DNA of 64,000 nt, taken from assembly GCF_025336485.1 (NCBI RefSeq), contig NZ_JAODAB010000005.1:286743-350742 (forward strand), read 5' to 3'. This DNA is from Pseudomonas citri (GTDB lineage Bacteria; Pseudomonadota; Gammaproteobacteria; Pseudomonadales; Pseudomonadaceae). Below are positions 26,901-34,881 of this stretch, in pieces (position 1 is the first letter of the stretch; the number at the start of each line of letters is the position of its first letter). Below the pieces are notes generated by a model, which was given only the letters and a program-made list of their open reading frames with translations, did no database searches and had not been told where the DNA came from. A program made the translations under genes and the position numbers.

Positions 26901-26936
26901 CACCGGACGGCGGATGAACGGATCGGTAAAAGCCAT
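23910..26936 (-). CDS. mexW: RND multidrug efflux permease, MexW-like
   Basis: 1008 residues of the HAE1 (AcrB/MexB) class. The N-terminus MAFTDPFIRRPVLATVVSLL is typical, and the first periplasmic half includes the usual AEGIDYMTSVSRQN region. TM4 contains the conserved charged pair in LAIGLVVDDAIVVVENIHRH, and SMTITLAAVYAPI and GLISKHGILIVEFANQLR follow. It is slightly shorter than MexB (1046). Position between the col genes and a DUF1513/imelysin operon agrees with P. aeruginosa mexVW (PA4374-4375). It uses the proton gradient to export drugs and needs an outer-membrane channel such as OprM, which is not encoded here. Confidence 0.9.
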   Translation of the reverse strand: MAFTDPFIRRPVLATVVSLLIVLLGFQAWNKLPLRQYPQMENALITVTTAYPGANAETIQSYITQPMQQSLASAEGIDYMTSVSRQNFSVISVYARIGSNSDRLFTELLAKANEVKNQLPQDAEDPVLSREAADASALMYISFFSKELSNPQITDYLSRVIQPKLATLPGMAEAEILGNQVFAMRLWLDPVKLAGFGLSAADVTDAVRQHNFLSAAGEVKGEYVVTSINANTELKSAEAFAAIPLKTDGDSRVLLRDVARVEMGAENYDTISSFGGTPSVYIGIKANPGANPLDVIKEVRKIMPDMEAQLPANLKAEIAYDATLFIQASIDEVVKTLFEAVLIVIVVVFLFLGALRSVVIPVVTIPLSMIGVMFFMQLMGYSMNLLTLLAMVLAIGLVVDDAIVVVENIHRHIEEGKSPLEAAIEGAREIAMPVVSMTITLAAVYAPIGLLEGLTGALFKEFALTLAGAVVISGIVALTLSPMMCAMLLRHDENPSGLAHRLDVVFERLKTRYQRLLHGTLNTRPVVLVFAVIVLLLIPVLIMFTKSELAPDEDQGIIFMMANAPKTTNLDYLNAYTDHFLTIFKEFPEYYSSFQINGYNGVQSGIGGFLLKPWNERSRTQMEILPEVQGKLESIPGLQIFGFNLPSLPGTGEGLPFAFVINAPKDYATLLEIAERVKKRALESGKFAFMDIDLAFDKPEVVVDIDRAKAAQMGVSMQDLGGTLATLLGESEINRFTLEGRSYKVIAQVERPFRDNPDWLNNYYVKNTKGESLPLSTLIKVSDRARPRQLNQFQQLNAVTISGFPTVSMGEAIETVRQIAREEAPVGFAFDYAGASRQFVQEGSALWVTFALALAIIFLVLAAQFESFRDPLVILVTVPLSICGALIPLFLGWSSMNIYTQVGLVTLIGLISKHGILIVEFANQLRKEQGLTPREAVEQAASIRLRPVLMTTAAMVFGMVPLIFATGAGAVSRFDIGTVIATGMSIGTLFTLFVLPCIYTMLARPDKA

Positions 26937-26949
26937 GAGGGTTCCTTGA

Positions 26950-28098
26950 TCAGTCCGCGCGGGGCGGGCTGTTCTGTTCGGTCAGGGTCTTGTCGTCGCT
27001 GATGGCGATAGGCGTACCGTTATCGAGCTTGATCTGGCCGGCGACCACGACCTGTTCGCCGCTCTGCACGCCTTTGGAGACCAGTACCTTGCCGTCGCGT
27101 CGCTCACCGGTTTCAACGAAACGCCGTTCGGCGATCAGCAATGGCTGGCCCTTGTCGTCTTTCTCGACCTTGCCGTCGGCGGCTTTCTTCTGGCTCACCA
27201 CGTACATGGAGTTGCCGTAAAGGGTATAGGTCACGGCGCTTTCCGGTACGACGATGGCGTCAGCCACATCCGGCAGGATCACCTGCAGGTTGGCGAACAT
27301 GCCGGGCAACAGCTTGCCGTCGGGGTTGGCCAGGGTGGCGCGCACCAGGACGTTGCGGGTGGTGTCCTCGACCTTGGGATTGATGGCGCTGATACGGCCG
27401 ACGAAGACTTGCCCGGGGTAGGCCGAGACACTGACGTCGACCGGCTGGGCAACGGCGAGCCTGGGCACGGTTTGCTCAGGGACGTAGAAGTCCACATAGA
27501 GGCTGCTGAGATCCTGGAGGGTGGCGATCACCGTGCCGCTGGCCAGATAGTCGCCGACGTCCACCTGGCGAATGCCGATGGTGCCGCTGAACGGCGCCAG
27601 GATGCGTTTCTTGGCCAGCGAAGCCTTGAGTTGGTTGACCGTGGCCTGGTTCTTTTTCAGTTGCGCCGAGAGCCGGTCGAACTCGCCCTTGGAGATCGCC
27701 TGGCTGCCCACCAATTGCCGACCACGGCCGAAATCCAGTTGTGACAAACCAAGGTCGGCCTCGGCGGTTTCCAGCAAGGCGCTTTCGACGTCACTGTCCA
27801 GTTCCAGCAGCGGCTGGCCGGCCTTGACCTTCTGCCCGGACTGGAACTCCAGCTTCTGAACGGTCCCGGCAATCTCCAGACTCAGGTTCACGCCTTGCAG
27901 CGCCTTGAGGCTGCCAACGGTGGGCAGGCGCGTCTGCCAGGGCTGCTGGACAGCCGTGGCCACGGCGACACTGATCGGCGGCTTGGGTGCGGAGAACATC
28001 TGGATCTGCTGGTAGATAGAGAAAGCCTTGTAGCCAGCGAGCATTAGCACCGCCAGCAATACAACACCCAACATGATCAGCATGCGGCGTCGCAGCAT
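26950..28098 (-). CDS. mexV: RND efflux membrane fusion protein, MexV-like
   Basis: 382 residues from the ATG at 28098 (MLRRRMLIMLGVVLLAVLML), preceded by AAGGAAG. The single N-terminal helix anchors it to the inner membrane. The HlyD-type layout is visible: lipoyl half (VQKLEFQSGQKVKAGQPLLEL), a helical hairpin (LSQLDFGRGRQLVGSQAISK to NQLKASLAKKRI), the second lipoyl half (ILAPFSGTIGIRQVDVGDYL), and a beta barrel. Much longer open reading upstream is non-genic. It is co-transcribed with mexW (13 bases apart) and links the pump to an outer-membrane channel. Confidence 0.9.
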   Translation of the reverse strand: MLRRRMLIMLGVVLLAVLMLAGYKAFSIYQQIQMFSAPKPPISVAVATAVQQPWQTRLPTVGSLKALQGVNLSLEIAGTVQKLEFQSGQKVKAGQPLLELDSDVESALLETAEADLGLSQLDFGRGRQLVGSQAISKGEFDRLSAQLKKNQATVNQLKASLAKKRILAPFSGTIGIRQVDVGDYLASGTVIATLQDLSSLYVDFYVPEQTVPRLAVAQPVDVSVSAYPGQVFVGRISAINPKVEDTTRNVLVRATLANPDGKLLPGMFANLQVILPDVADAIVVPESAVTYTLYGNSMYVVSQKKAADGKVEKDDKGQPLLIAERRFVETGERRDGKVLVSKGVQSGEQVVVAGQIKLDNGTPIAISDDKTLTEQNSPPRAD

Positions 28099-28253
28099 GT
28101 TCCACTTCCTTGGAAAAGAGCTGAGAGAAATACGGATAGGCGGGCACATTACTCCGAGTGTGCACGCTATTCCAGATGCGGGCGGGCGGGTGGTACGTGG
28201 GACTTTTCTGAAAATGCAGGGAGCTCGGCGCCATCGGGCTTCGCTCCCGGGTG

Positions 28254-29351
28254 TCAGGCCAGATGCAAATGGTTGTCCCAGAGCCCTGCCGGCAGATCCA
28301 GTGGCTTTGCCATCACTTGCGGCTGCCGACAGTCGTAATAACGGCAGCGTCCCTGGCCGGAGGTGACGACGAAACCGTCGGCCACCGCACCCACGCCGGC
28401 GCAGTCGGGCAGTGGTGCATCCAGGCGGACTTCGCCACTGTCCAGGTTCCAGATGAACAGGCGATTGCCACGGGGAGCGGTCAGCGCGACCAGGCGCAGA
28501 CCGCTGTGTACCGCAACGCTGGCGGTGTAGTGCCCCATGGCCTGCAATTGATACTCGGGCACCGGGAATGCCTTGAACGGTTGGCCCGGTCGCTTGATCG
28601 CCAGCAACTCCGACGACTCGTGGGCGTCGCCCATGAACTGCTGGCCAGACACGATGGTGCCGTCGCTGGCGATGCCCAGGTGGCGCACGCTGTTCATCGA
28701 CTGGGCAAGGGTTTCCTTGCTCAGCAACGTGCCGTCGCGCTGCATCAGGACCAGGCTGGGTTCCATGGCGTCGAGGTTCATTTCGATCCGGCTTTCGGCC
28801 TCGGTGCGAATGCCACCGTTGGCCACCACCAGCGTCTCGCCGTCGGGCATCCAGGACACCTGGTGTGGGCCTATGCCGTGGGTGGAAATCTCGCCGCTGT
28901 GCACCAGCCGCTCGCCTTCGAAACGGTACACACCCAACAGGCCACGTCCCGGATCGGTGGTGTCGTTCTCGGTGGCGTACAGCCATTCGCCGCTTTTATG
29001 AATCACTGCATGGCCATAGAAGTGCCGGTTCGGCAACGACGTGAGGGTTTGCAGCAGGGCGCCGTTACGCAGGTCGATCAGGTAGCTTTCGGTGCCTGGG
29101 CGACGGGCGACGAACAGCGCGATGGGTTGGGTCGGATGGTTGACGATGTCATGGCAACGCTGGCCGACCTGGGTGGCGAACGCCCGCGTACCGTCCAGCC
29201 GATAGCCCACGGCATAGTGCTTGCCGTCGCCGTCGTCCCGTGCCGAAAGCAACAGCGGTCCCTTGTCCTTTTGCTTGAACAGCGTCCAGCCGCCCAGGGT
29301 GACGGCGCCGAGCAGCAAGCTGCCCAGTGCCAGAGCCTGACGTCGAAACAT
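28254..29351 (-). CDS. DUF1513 beta-propeller-like periplasmic protein
   Basis: 365 residues, beginning MFRRQALALGSLLLGAVTLGG. The N-terminus has an RR pair before a hydrophobic stretch and may use the Tat pathway. The body contains repeating strand patterns such as HGIGPHQVSWMPDGETLVVANGG and DSGEVRLDAPLPDCAGVGAV, typical of DUF1513 proteins, which look like seven-bladed propellers. It is the last gene of a three-gene operon with a di-heme protein and an imelysin, only two bases after the imelysin stop. P. aeruginosa PA4373 is the probable counterpart. Function unknown; an iron-related role is inferred from the company it keeps. Confidence 0.85.
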   Translation of the reverse strand: MFRRQALALGSLLLGAVTLGGWTLFKQKDKGPLLLSARDDGDGKHYAVGYRLDGTRAFATQVGQRCHDIVNHPTQPIALFVARRPGTESYLIDLRNGALLQTLTSLPNRHFYGHAVIHKSGEWLYATENDTTDPGRGLLGVYRFEGERLVHSGEISTHGIGPHQVSWMPDGETLVVANGGIRTEAESRIEMNLDAMEPSLVLMQRDGTLLSKETLAQSMNSVRHLGIASDGTIVSGQQFMGDAHESSELLAIKRPGQPFKAFPVPEYQLQAMGHYTASVAVHSGLRLVALTAPRGNRLFIWNLDSGEVRLDAPLPDCAGVGAVADGFVVTSGQGRCRYYDCRQPQVMAKPLDLPAGLWDNHLHLA

Positions 29352-29353
29352 GA

Positions 29354-30418
29354 TCAGTCACCGTCGTTGGCATTGAAGCCCAGTTGGATGCCCAGCGCCT
29401 TGGCCAGTTCGCCTTCGTGCAGGCGATGGACGACGTTGAGGCTGTCGTACAAGTCGTTGAGTTGCTGACGCCCGGCGTCGTCGTTGAGCATTTCGGTCAG
29501 CGAGCGCTGGCTGCTGGCGAACAGTTTCAGCGAGGCATCGTAGGCAGCGTCGATCTTGTCGGCCAGCGGTTTTTGCTCGCTGGGCAACAGGCCGCGCAGG
29601 CCTTTGTTATCCACACCCACCCAGACGGTTCGTGCCGCGCTCAGGCTGGCCTCCAGGCCTTGCAATGAGGACTGGCTGCGCCAGGCATCGGCCTGGAACG
29701 GTTGGGGCACACCCTTGCTCTGCCGGCCCATCGGCGTGCCGAGTTTTTTCTTCAGGGTGTCGATGGCGGTGACCTGGACCCGCAGCAGGTCGGCGATCGC
29801 TTCGTGGGAATCGGCGTAGCGCTGGTTCGGGAACTTGCTCATCTGGGCGAGCATGCCGTCGTTGGTGTTCCAGCGTGACAGGATCTCTTCGGCCAGTTGT
29901 TTCTGGCGTTCGCCGATGGCGACCAGCAAGGGGCAGTATTTGGCTTTTTGCGCACTGTCGGCCATGTCGATCCTGGCGTCGAACAGCAGGTACTCGTAGG
30001 CGGAAAGGCCCTGGACCACGACGCTGGATTTGGCCAGGCCGGCGGCGTCGATCTGCGGCTCGCTGTTGACCAGTTGCTCGACCTGGCGACCCACCAGGTT
30101 TTTCTTGTCCGGCCAGAACTGCACTTGCCAGGCGCGATTGCCCTCGGCCAGCGGGCCGATCAGCAAAGGTTGCAGTTCAGCCCAGGCTTTTTGCGCCTTG
30201 AGGAAGTCGGCGCGGGCGGTTTCCAGGTTTTCCTTGCCTTGGCAGAACGCCAGGGCGCTGGTGGCCAGTTGTCGGTCGGCATCGACCCAGCGGCTATAGG
30301 TCGGCAGGATCACTTGCTTGGCGATGGCGGCCGAAGTGACCGCTTGCGGGTCCTGGGGCGAGCAGGCGCCGAGGGCGAGGGCGGCGAGGCTGGTGAACAA
30401 CAGCTTGGGACGGAACAT
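29354..30418 (-). CDS. Imelysin-family lipoprotein (second copy in the window)
   Basis: 354 residues with lipoprotein signal MFRPKLLFTSLAALALGACS and then an imelysin domain. Recognisable parts are RADFLKAQKAWAELQPLLIG, GNRAWQVQFWPDKKN and VVQGLSAYEYLLFDARID, in which the G-x-H-x-x-E signature of the icmP product is replaced by GLSAYEYLLF, so the histidine is missing. This argues against a metallopeptidase role in this paralogue. It sits between a di-heme protein and a DUF1513 protein, an association conserved in Pseudomonas (PA4371-PA4373, from memory) and usually linked to iron uptake. Confidence 0.88.
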   Translation of the reverse strand: MFRPKLLFTSLAALALGACSPQDPQAVTSAAIAKQVILPTYSRWVDADRQLATSALAFCQGKENLETARADFLKAQKAWAELQPLLIGPLAEGNRAWQVQFWPDKKNLVGRQVEQLVNSEPQIDAAGLAKSSVVVQGLSAYEYLLFDARIDMADSAQKAKYCPLLVAIGERQKQLAEEILSRWNTNDGMLAQMSKFPNQRYADSHEAIADLLRVQVTAIDTLKKKLGTPMGRQSKGVPQPFQADAWRSQSSLQGLEASLSAARTVWVGVDNKGLRGLLPSEQKPLADKIDAAYDASLKLFASSQRSLTEMLNDDAGRQQLNDLYDSLNVVHRLHEGELAKALGIQLGFNANDGD

Positions 30419-30449
30419 GTCGGGCTCCCGGTTCTCGAGAAAAACGCGT

Positions 30450-31877
30450 TTAAAGGGAATTCAGGAAGGCCAACAGCGCGGCGCGCTGCTCGGCATTGAA
30501 CGCTAATACCTGTCGCTGTGCAGCCTGCGCTTCACCACCGTGCCACAGCACGGCCTCGAGCAGGTTGCGGGCACGACCGTCATGCAGGAACTGGGTGTGG
30601 CCGTTGACGGTTTCGGTCAGGCCGATGCCCCACAGCGGCGGGGTGCGCCAGTCACGACCGCTAGCCTTGAACTCGCTGCGGTTGTCGGCCAGGCCTTCGC
30701 CCATGTCGTGCAACAGCAGGTCGGTGTAGGGGCGGATGACCTGGTTTGCCAGCTCCGGCTCGGCGGCATCGGCCGACGTGGTGTATTTCGGCGTGTGGCA
30801 GGACTGGCACCCAGCCTGGAAAAACAGGTTCTTGCCGGCCAGCACCTGGGGCGAATTCACGTCCCGACGCGCTGGCACGGCGAGGTTGCGGCTGTAGAAC
30901 AGCACCAGCCGCAGGATGTTGTCGCTGACTTCCGGCTCGCCGTCAGGGCCGTTGCCATTGGAGGACCGCTTGCAGTCGACCTGGGCCGCCGTGCAATCGT
31001 CGGAGGTCAGCAGGCTCGTCGTCAGGCCCATATCACCGGAGAAGGCGTGGACGTTCTGTTGGTTGAGGTTGGGTTGCCCGGCCTTCCAGCCGAAACGTCC
31101 CAGCACGGTCTTTTGCTGCACGTCGTCCCAGACTTGATTGGGCCGCCCGGCAATGCCGTTGTGCGCCTTGGCCTGTGCCTCGGCGTTCGCCAGGATGGCC
31201 GCTTCGGGGATGGCTTCGAGCAACCCCAGGCCAATCATCGGCGGCGCGACGCGGGCGGAAAAACGCGTATCCGGGTGCATCGGACCGTAGGCCAGTTGGC
31301 TGATCTGCAGGCTCGGCTTGCGCAACGCCACCACGGTGCCGTCCTTGAAGCGCACCGGGACGGCGCTGTAGTCGACCCGCACCTTGCCTTCGGGGGCGAC
31401 GCCGGGCACGGACATGTCTTGCAGTTGCCCGCCGTAGACGGGCTCCGGCACGATCCCCAGCCGCTCGATGACCTTGGCGTAGGGCGGTGCGTCGGGGATC
31501 GACAGGCGCACCAGCATTGAGGTCGCGCTGGCCGCGTCCGGCTCTGGAGCATGGCCGCGACCATCCTTGATGTGGCAGTTCTGGCAGGCGTTGGTGTTGA
31601 ACAACGGCCCGAGGCCATCCCGCGCGGTGGTGGTCGACGGTGCGATCACCCAGGGGCTACGGAAAAAACTGTTGCCGACGCTGAAGTCCACGCGCCGTGA
31701 GGGCGGCAGGTTGGCCGAGGGCAGGGAAAAGGCGTTCTGGTCGCTCTTGCGTACGGTCGCGCTCCCGCCGGACTTGGCTTCACCGGGTTCGGCCTGGGTA
31801 AAGCGCGGGGCATCATCGCAGGCACTCAGGCCCAGGGCCATGAACAGTGCGCATAAACGAAGAGGCAGCGACGGCAT
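30450..31877 (-). CDS. Di-heme oxidoreductase-family (DUF1111) periplasmic lipoprotein
   Basis: 475 residues from the ATG at 31877: MPSLPLRLCALFMALGLSAC is a lipoprotein signal. Two c-type heme motifs are visible, CQNCH in NACQNCHIKDGRGH (about residue 95) and CQSCH in AGCQSCHTPKY (about residue 360). The family signature near the C-terminus is RTPPLWGIGLTETVNGHTQFLHDGRARNLLEA, followed by EAVLWHGGEA. Such proteins resemble di-heme peroxidases. As first gene of the operon with an imelysin and a DUF1513 protein, it may provide redox chemistry for periplasmic iron handling; that is inference. Confidence 0.88.
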   Translation of the reverse strand: MPSLPLRLCALFMALGLSACDDAPRFTQAEPGEAKSGGSATVRKSDQNAFSLPSANLPPSRRVDFSVGNSFFRSPWVIAPSTTTARDGLGPLFNTNACQNCHIKDGRGHAPEPDAASATSMLVRLSIPDAPPYAKVIERLGIVPEPVYGGQLQDMSVPGVAPEGKVRVDYSAVPVRFKDGTVVALRKPSLQISQLAYGPMHPDTRFSARVAPPMIGLGLLEAIPEAAILANAEAQAKAHNGIAGRPNQVWDDVQQKTVLGRFGWKAGQPNLNQQNVHAFSGDMGLTTSLLTSDDCTAAQVDCKRSSNGNGPDGEPEVSDNILRLVLFYSRNLAVPARRDVNSPQVLAGKNLFFQAGCQSCHTPKYTTSADAAEPELANQVIRPYTDLLLHDMGEGLADNRSEFKASGRDWRTPPLWGIGLTETVNGHTQFLHDGRARNLLEAVLWHGGEAQAAQRQVLAFNAEQRAALLAFLNSL

Positions 31878-32000
31878 TGGGAATCCTGGAGGACGAGTCG
31901 AACGAGGGCGCAAAGTCTAACAGGGCGGGGCGGTTTGAATAAGAGGAATTAGCGTTTCGTTTGAGGGGATTGCGCTTGAGTCACTGCGGTAAGGGGAAGC

Positions 32001-32087
32001 TGTGGGAGCAAAGCTAGCTCGCGAAACAGGCACCTTGATCTCTGAAAGAGCGCATCGACTTCATCGCGGGCAAGCCTTGCTCCCACA
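32001..32087. repeat. REPIN-like pair
   Basis: TGTGGGAGCAAAGCTAGCTC (from 32001) faces TCGCGGGCAAGCCTTGCTCC (to 32087) in inverted orientation across about 40 bases, between the di-heme gene and cpxS. Confidence 0.8.
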
Positions 32088-32125
32088 AATATGCTTAGCC
32101 ACGGGTTTAGCGGCTTGCTTTGAAG

Positions 32126-33466
32126 TTATGGCTGGGCCACAGCTCCCGGCACCAACGGCAGATCCAGTGTTGCGATGAACCCGCCACCCGGGTGATTGCC
32201 CAGCACCAGCGCGCCGCCATGGCGTTCGGCGGCCCGGCGCGCGATGGCCAGGCCCAGGCCATGGCCGGCGGCGGTCTGGCCTGGCGCGCGGTAGAACGGT
32301 TCACCCAACTGGCCCAGGTGTTCGGCGTCTACGCCCGGCCCATGGTCGCGCACGCTCACCGTGATCCGTTCCCCCTGGCGTAGCGCTCGCACCTCGATGG
32401 GTTGTCCGGCCGGGTTGAAGCGCTGGGCGTTGCGCAGCAGGTTATCCACGGCCCGCTCGATCATGGTCGGCCAGCCCGTGAGATTCAGGTTCGGTTCCAC
32501 CTCCAGCTGTACGCTTTGTTCCGGTGAGGCCAGTTGCGCGTCTTTTTGCAGGGTGACCAACAAAGCGTTGAGGTCCACTTCCTCGGCGCCGGCGTTGTCG
32601 GCATCGACCCGGGCCAATACCAGGATTTCACTGATCAAGGCTTCCAGGCGATCGCATTCGCGGGTCAGGCGCGGCCAGAGCTTTTCCCGCTCCTCGGGGC
32701 CGGCCCGCTCGGCCAAGGCCAGGGCGATGCGCAGCCGGGCCAGGGGCGAGCGCAGTTCGTGGGAAACGTCGCGCAGCAGTTGACGCTGGCTGGCGATCAA
32801 GCTTTGCAGGCGCGCACCCATGCGGTTGAAGTCGGTCGCCAGGACGCCGAATTCGTCTCGCCGGTTGGCCAGTTTGGCGAGGCTGTTCTGCTGATAGGTG
32901 GCCTGGCCCAGGTCATGCACCGCACCGCGCAGGCGACTCAGCGGGCGGGTGATGGACAATGTCACCAGCAGACTGAACAAGGTCAGTACCACCAGGGCGA
33001 TCCCCAAGGCACTGAGAGGCCAGAGCAGGCTGTCGCGGTGCCAGGCGTCCAGTTCGGGATGGGGGATGCGGTAGATGAACAGGTACGTGTCGCCGGTCTT
33101 GGCGCTGGTGAATTCATCGGTCAGCCGTCGCCAGGGCAGGCGCCGATCGTCGTTGTTCTGCCGCGCCTCGAAGGCTGCGGCGCGATGGGGGAACGTGCCG
33201 CGCACCACCGGATCGCCGCTTTCGTTAAGCACCTGGACGTCGATGTGATACTGGTGCTTGCGCTGTTGCAGGATGTCCTGGGCGGCGTCTTCACCCTGGC
33301 TTTCGTAGGTTTGCGTCCATTCTTCGGCCAGGGTGTTGAGCCCCGGGTGGCGACTGAGAATCCAGGCATCCTGGTTCAGCATGTGGCCCAGCAGGATCGA
33401 GAGCCCTGCAACCAGGGCGATGGCCAGCCAGAAACTGGCCAGGACGCGCCAGAACAATGAACGCAC
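32126..33466 (-). CDS. cpxS: Sensor histidine kinase, CpxA/CpxS-like
   Basis: 446 residues from the GTG at 33466, chosen because a GAGG site lies seven bases before it; open frame further upstream overlaps the CpxP-like gene and is not coding. A first helix (residues 5-25, FWRVLASFWLAIALVAGLSI) and a second near 155-178 enclose a periplasmic sensor region. A HAMP domain, then the phospho-His box LLRDVSHELRSPLARLRIAL, N-box VDNLLRNAQRF, VRDHGPGVD and GHGLGLAIARR complete the kinase. It lies 67 bases after a CpxP/Spy-like gene and downstream of a CpxR-like regulator, matching PA3206. It should sense envelope stress. Confidence 0.9.
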   Translation of the reverse strand: MRSLFWRVLASFWLAIALVAGLSILLGHMLNQDAWILSRHPGLNTLAEEWTQTYESQGEDAAQDILQQRKHQYHIDVQVLNESGDPVVRGTFPHRAAAFEARQNNDDRRLPWRRLTDEFTSAKTGDTYLFIYRIPHPELDAWHRDSLLWPLSALGIALVVLTLFSLLVTLSITRPLSRLRGAVHDLGQATYQQNSLAKLANRRDEFGVLATDFNRMGARLQSLIASQRQLLRDVSHELRSPLARLRIALALAERAGPEEREKLWPRLTRECDRLEALISEILVLARVDADNAGAEEVDLNALLVTLQKDAQLASPEQSVQLEVEPNLNLTGWPTMIERAVDNLLRNAQRFNPAGQPIEVRALRQGERITVSVRDHGPGVDAEHLGQLGEPFYRAPGQTAAGHGLGLAIARRAAERHGGALVLGNHPGGGFIATLDLPLVPGAVAQP

Positions 33467-33533
33467 GGTCAATCCTCGAAAACAAAGAAAGCCCAACGGC
33501 GATGGGCCGTTGGGCTGTGGACGCTTGCGCGCA

Positions 33534-33977
33534 TTATTGCGCTTTTTGCGGCTGTTGCGCTTTCCAGGCCTTGAATTCAGCCCATTCGGCGCGACGTTCG
33601 GCCTGCTTCTTCTGGATCGCGTCGAACGCTTTCTGCTGTTCAGGCATGAGCAGGCTGCGAATCTGGGCATCGACTTTTTCGCGTCGGGCCTCAATTTCAT
33701 CGTTCATGGCTTTCTGGTCGGCGGGGGACAGCTTGGCCAGGTATTTCTCTACCAACTCACGGCGTTCGTAACGTTGTTCGCCCATGATCCGACGGATCTG
33801 CTGGCGTTGTTCGTGGGTCAGGTCCAGTTGGCCATAGGGGCCTCTATCGTGATTGTGCATCTGGCCGCCGTGATGCGGGCCTTCCATCGGTCCCATGGGG
33901 CCGGCGCCTTCGGGCATGGCCATGGCGACGGTGGGCAGGGCTGCGGCGAACATCAAGGCGATTAGGGTCTTGCGCAT
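33534..33977 (-). CDS. CpxP/Spy-like periplasmic LTXXQ protein
   Basis: 147 residues with signal peptide MRKTLIALMFAAALPTVAMA. A His/Gly/Met-rich stretch follows (MEGPHHGGQMHNHDRG), a possible metal-binding segment. Two LTxxQ-like motifs are present: LDLTHEQRQQIRRIM and a divergent second near LLMPEQQKAFDAI. The rest is a charged helical cradle. Proteins of this family act as periplasmic chaperones or as negative partners of CpxA. The gene lies between cpxR and cpxS, as PA3205. A CpxR-type GTAAA repeat lies about 85 bases upstream. Confidence 0.9.
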   Translation of the reverse strand: MRKTLIALMFAAALPTVAMAMPEGAGPMGPMEGPHHGGQMHNHDRGPYGQLDLTHEQRQQIRRIMGEQRYERRELVEKYLAKLSPADQKAMNDEIEARREKVDAQIRSLLMPEQQKAFDAIQKKQAERRAEWAEFKAWKAQQPQKAQ

Positions 33978-34060
33978 GGGGGTGTCTCCTTATCTCATTC
34001 CCGGTCAGTTCCGGATGTGTGCAGATTACGGAGATCAAGGTCAGCGGCGGTCAGCGCTGG

Positions 34061-34076
34061 GTAAAGCTTGGGTAAA
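34061..34076. promoter_or_regulatory. CpxR-type box upstream of the CpxP-like gene
   Basis: Two GTAAA pentamers, 34061-34065 and 34072-34076, in direct repeat separated by six bases, match the CpxR consensus GTAAA-N(4-8)-GTAAA. The site lies 84-99 bases before the CpxP-like start, in the gap between cpxR and that gene, in the inverted orientation relative to transcription. Confidence 0.65.
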
Positions 34077-34196
34077 GAGCTTCTGGTGCAGACCTGACAA
34101 ATCCGCAGGATCGAACACCAAAACCTTGCTCCCACAGAGCGGGGCGGTGCGACGTTTCGCTAAATCCCCACGCCACAAAAAGCCCCCGGCGCGAAT

Positions 34197-34874
34197 TCAG
34201 AGACTGTAGTAATAGCCACGGCTGCGCAGCGCCACGATCCGTGGACGGCCGTCCGGGTGGGGGCCTATCTTCTTGCGCAGGTTGCTTACGTGCATGTCGA
34301 GGCTGCGGTCGTACAGGGTCAGTTTGCGTCCCAGGGCGATCTGCGCCAGTTCCTGCTTGTCCAGCGGCTCGCCTGGCTGCTTGAGCAACGCTTCGAGCAA
34401 GCGGCTTTCGGACACGGTGAGGGTCTGTTCTTTTTCATCGATGCTGACCACACCCCGTACCGGGCTGAAGGTCAGGTCGCCCAGCTCGATCTGGGTGGAC
34501 ACCGCCGTCGGATGGCTGCGGCGCAACACGGCGCGCAGGCGGGCGGTCAGTTCCCGCGGGTCGCAGGGCTTGGCCAGGTAATCGTCGGCACCCAGCTCCA
34601 GGCCGAGGATGCGATCCAGGGGTTCGCCACGGGCCGACAGCATCAGCACCGGCAGCTCGGGATGATCGTTGCGCAATTGCTTGAGCAGTTCCAGGCCGCT
34701 GCCGTCGGGCAGCATCACATCCAGTACCACCGCCGCCGGGGCGGTTTCGGCCAGTGCCTGGCGGGCGCCCTGGCCATCGTGGCAGGCACGGACCTGGAAG
34801 CCTTCCTGGCCCAGCCAACTGCCGAGGAGCTCACACAGCTCCTGGTCATCATCAATCAGTAACAGCTCGCTCAT
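34197..34874 (-). CDS. cpxR: Response regulator, CpxR-like
   Basis: 225 residues of the OmpR class. The receiver has LLIDDDQEL, the acceptor Asp in VVLDVMLPDGSGLELL and the Lys in DDYLAKPCDPRELTARL. The winged helix contains LTVSESRLLEALLKQPGE and DMHVSNLRKKIGPHPDGRPRIVALRSRGYYYSL, whose tail is typical of CpxR. P. aeruginosa PA3204 (CpxR) lies in the same gene order and activates mexAB-oprM. A 219-base gap containing a GTAAA repeat separates it from the CpxP-like gene, so autoregulation of the downstream pair is likely. Confidence 0.93.
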   Translation of the reverse strand: MSELLLIDDDQELCELLGSWLGQEGFQVRACHDGQGARQALAETAPAAVVLDVMLPDGSGLELLKQLRNDHPELPVLMLSARGEPLDRILGLELGADDYLAKPCDPRELTARLRAVLRRSHPTAVSTQIELGDLTFSPVRGVVSIDEKEQTLTVSESRLLEALLKQPGEPLDKQELAQIALGRKLTLYDRSLDMHVSNLRKKIGPHPDGRPRIVALRSRGYYYSL

Positions 34875-34881
34875 GACTCAC

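Noticed and set aside
28099..28986. N-terminal extension of the MexV-like protein
   Set aside because: It runs antiparallel through the DUF1513 gene in another frame; the normal anchor helix begins at 28098.
31900..32000. Fur box before the di-heme operon
   Set aside because: AT-rich pieces such as GAATAAGAGGAATTAG are present, but no acceptable dyad or hexamer series was found.
33467..33700. N-terminal extension of the CpxS-like kinase
   Set aside because: It overlaps the CpxP-like gene and the intergenic region; the GTG at 33466 with GAGG upstream gives the normal first membrane helix.
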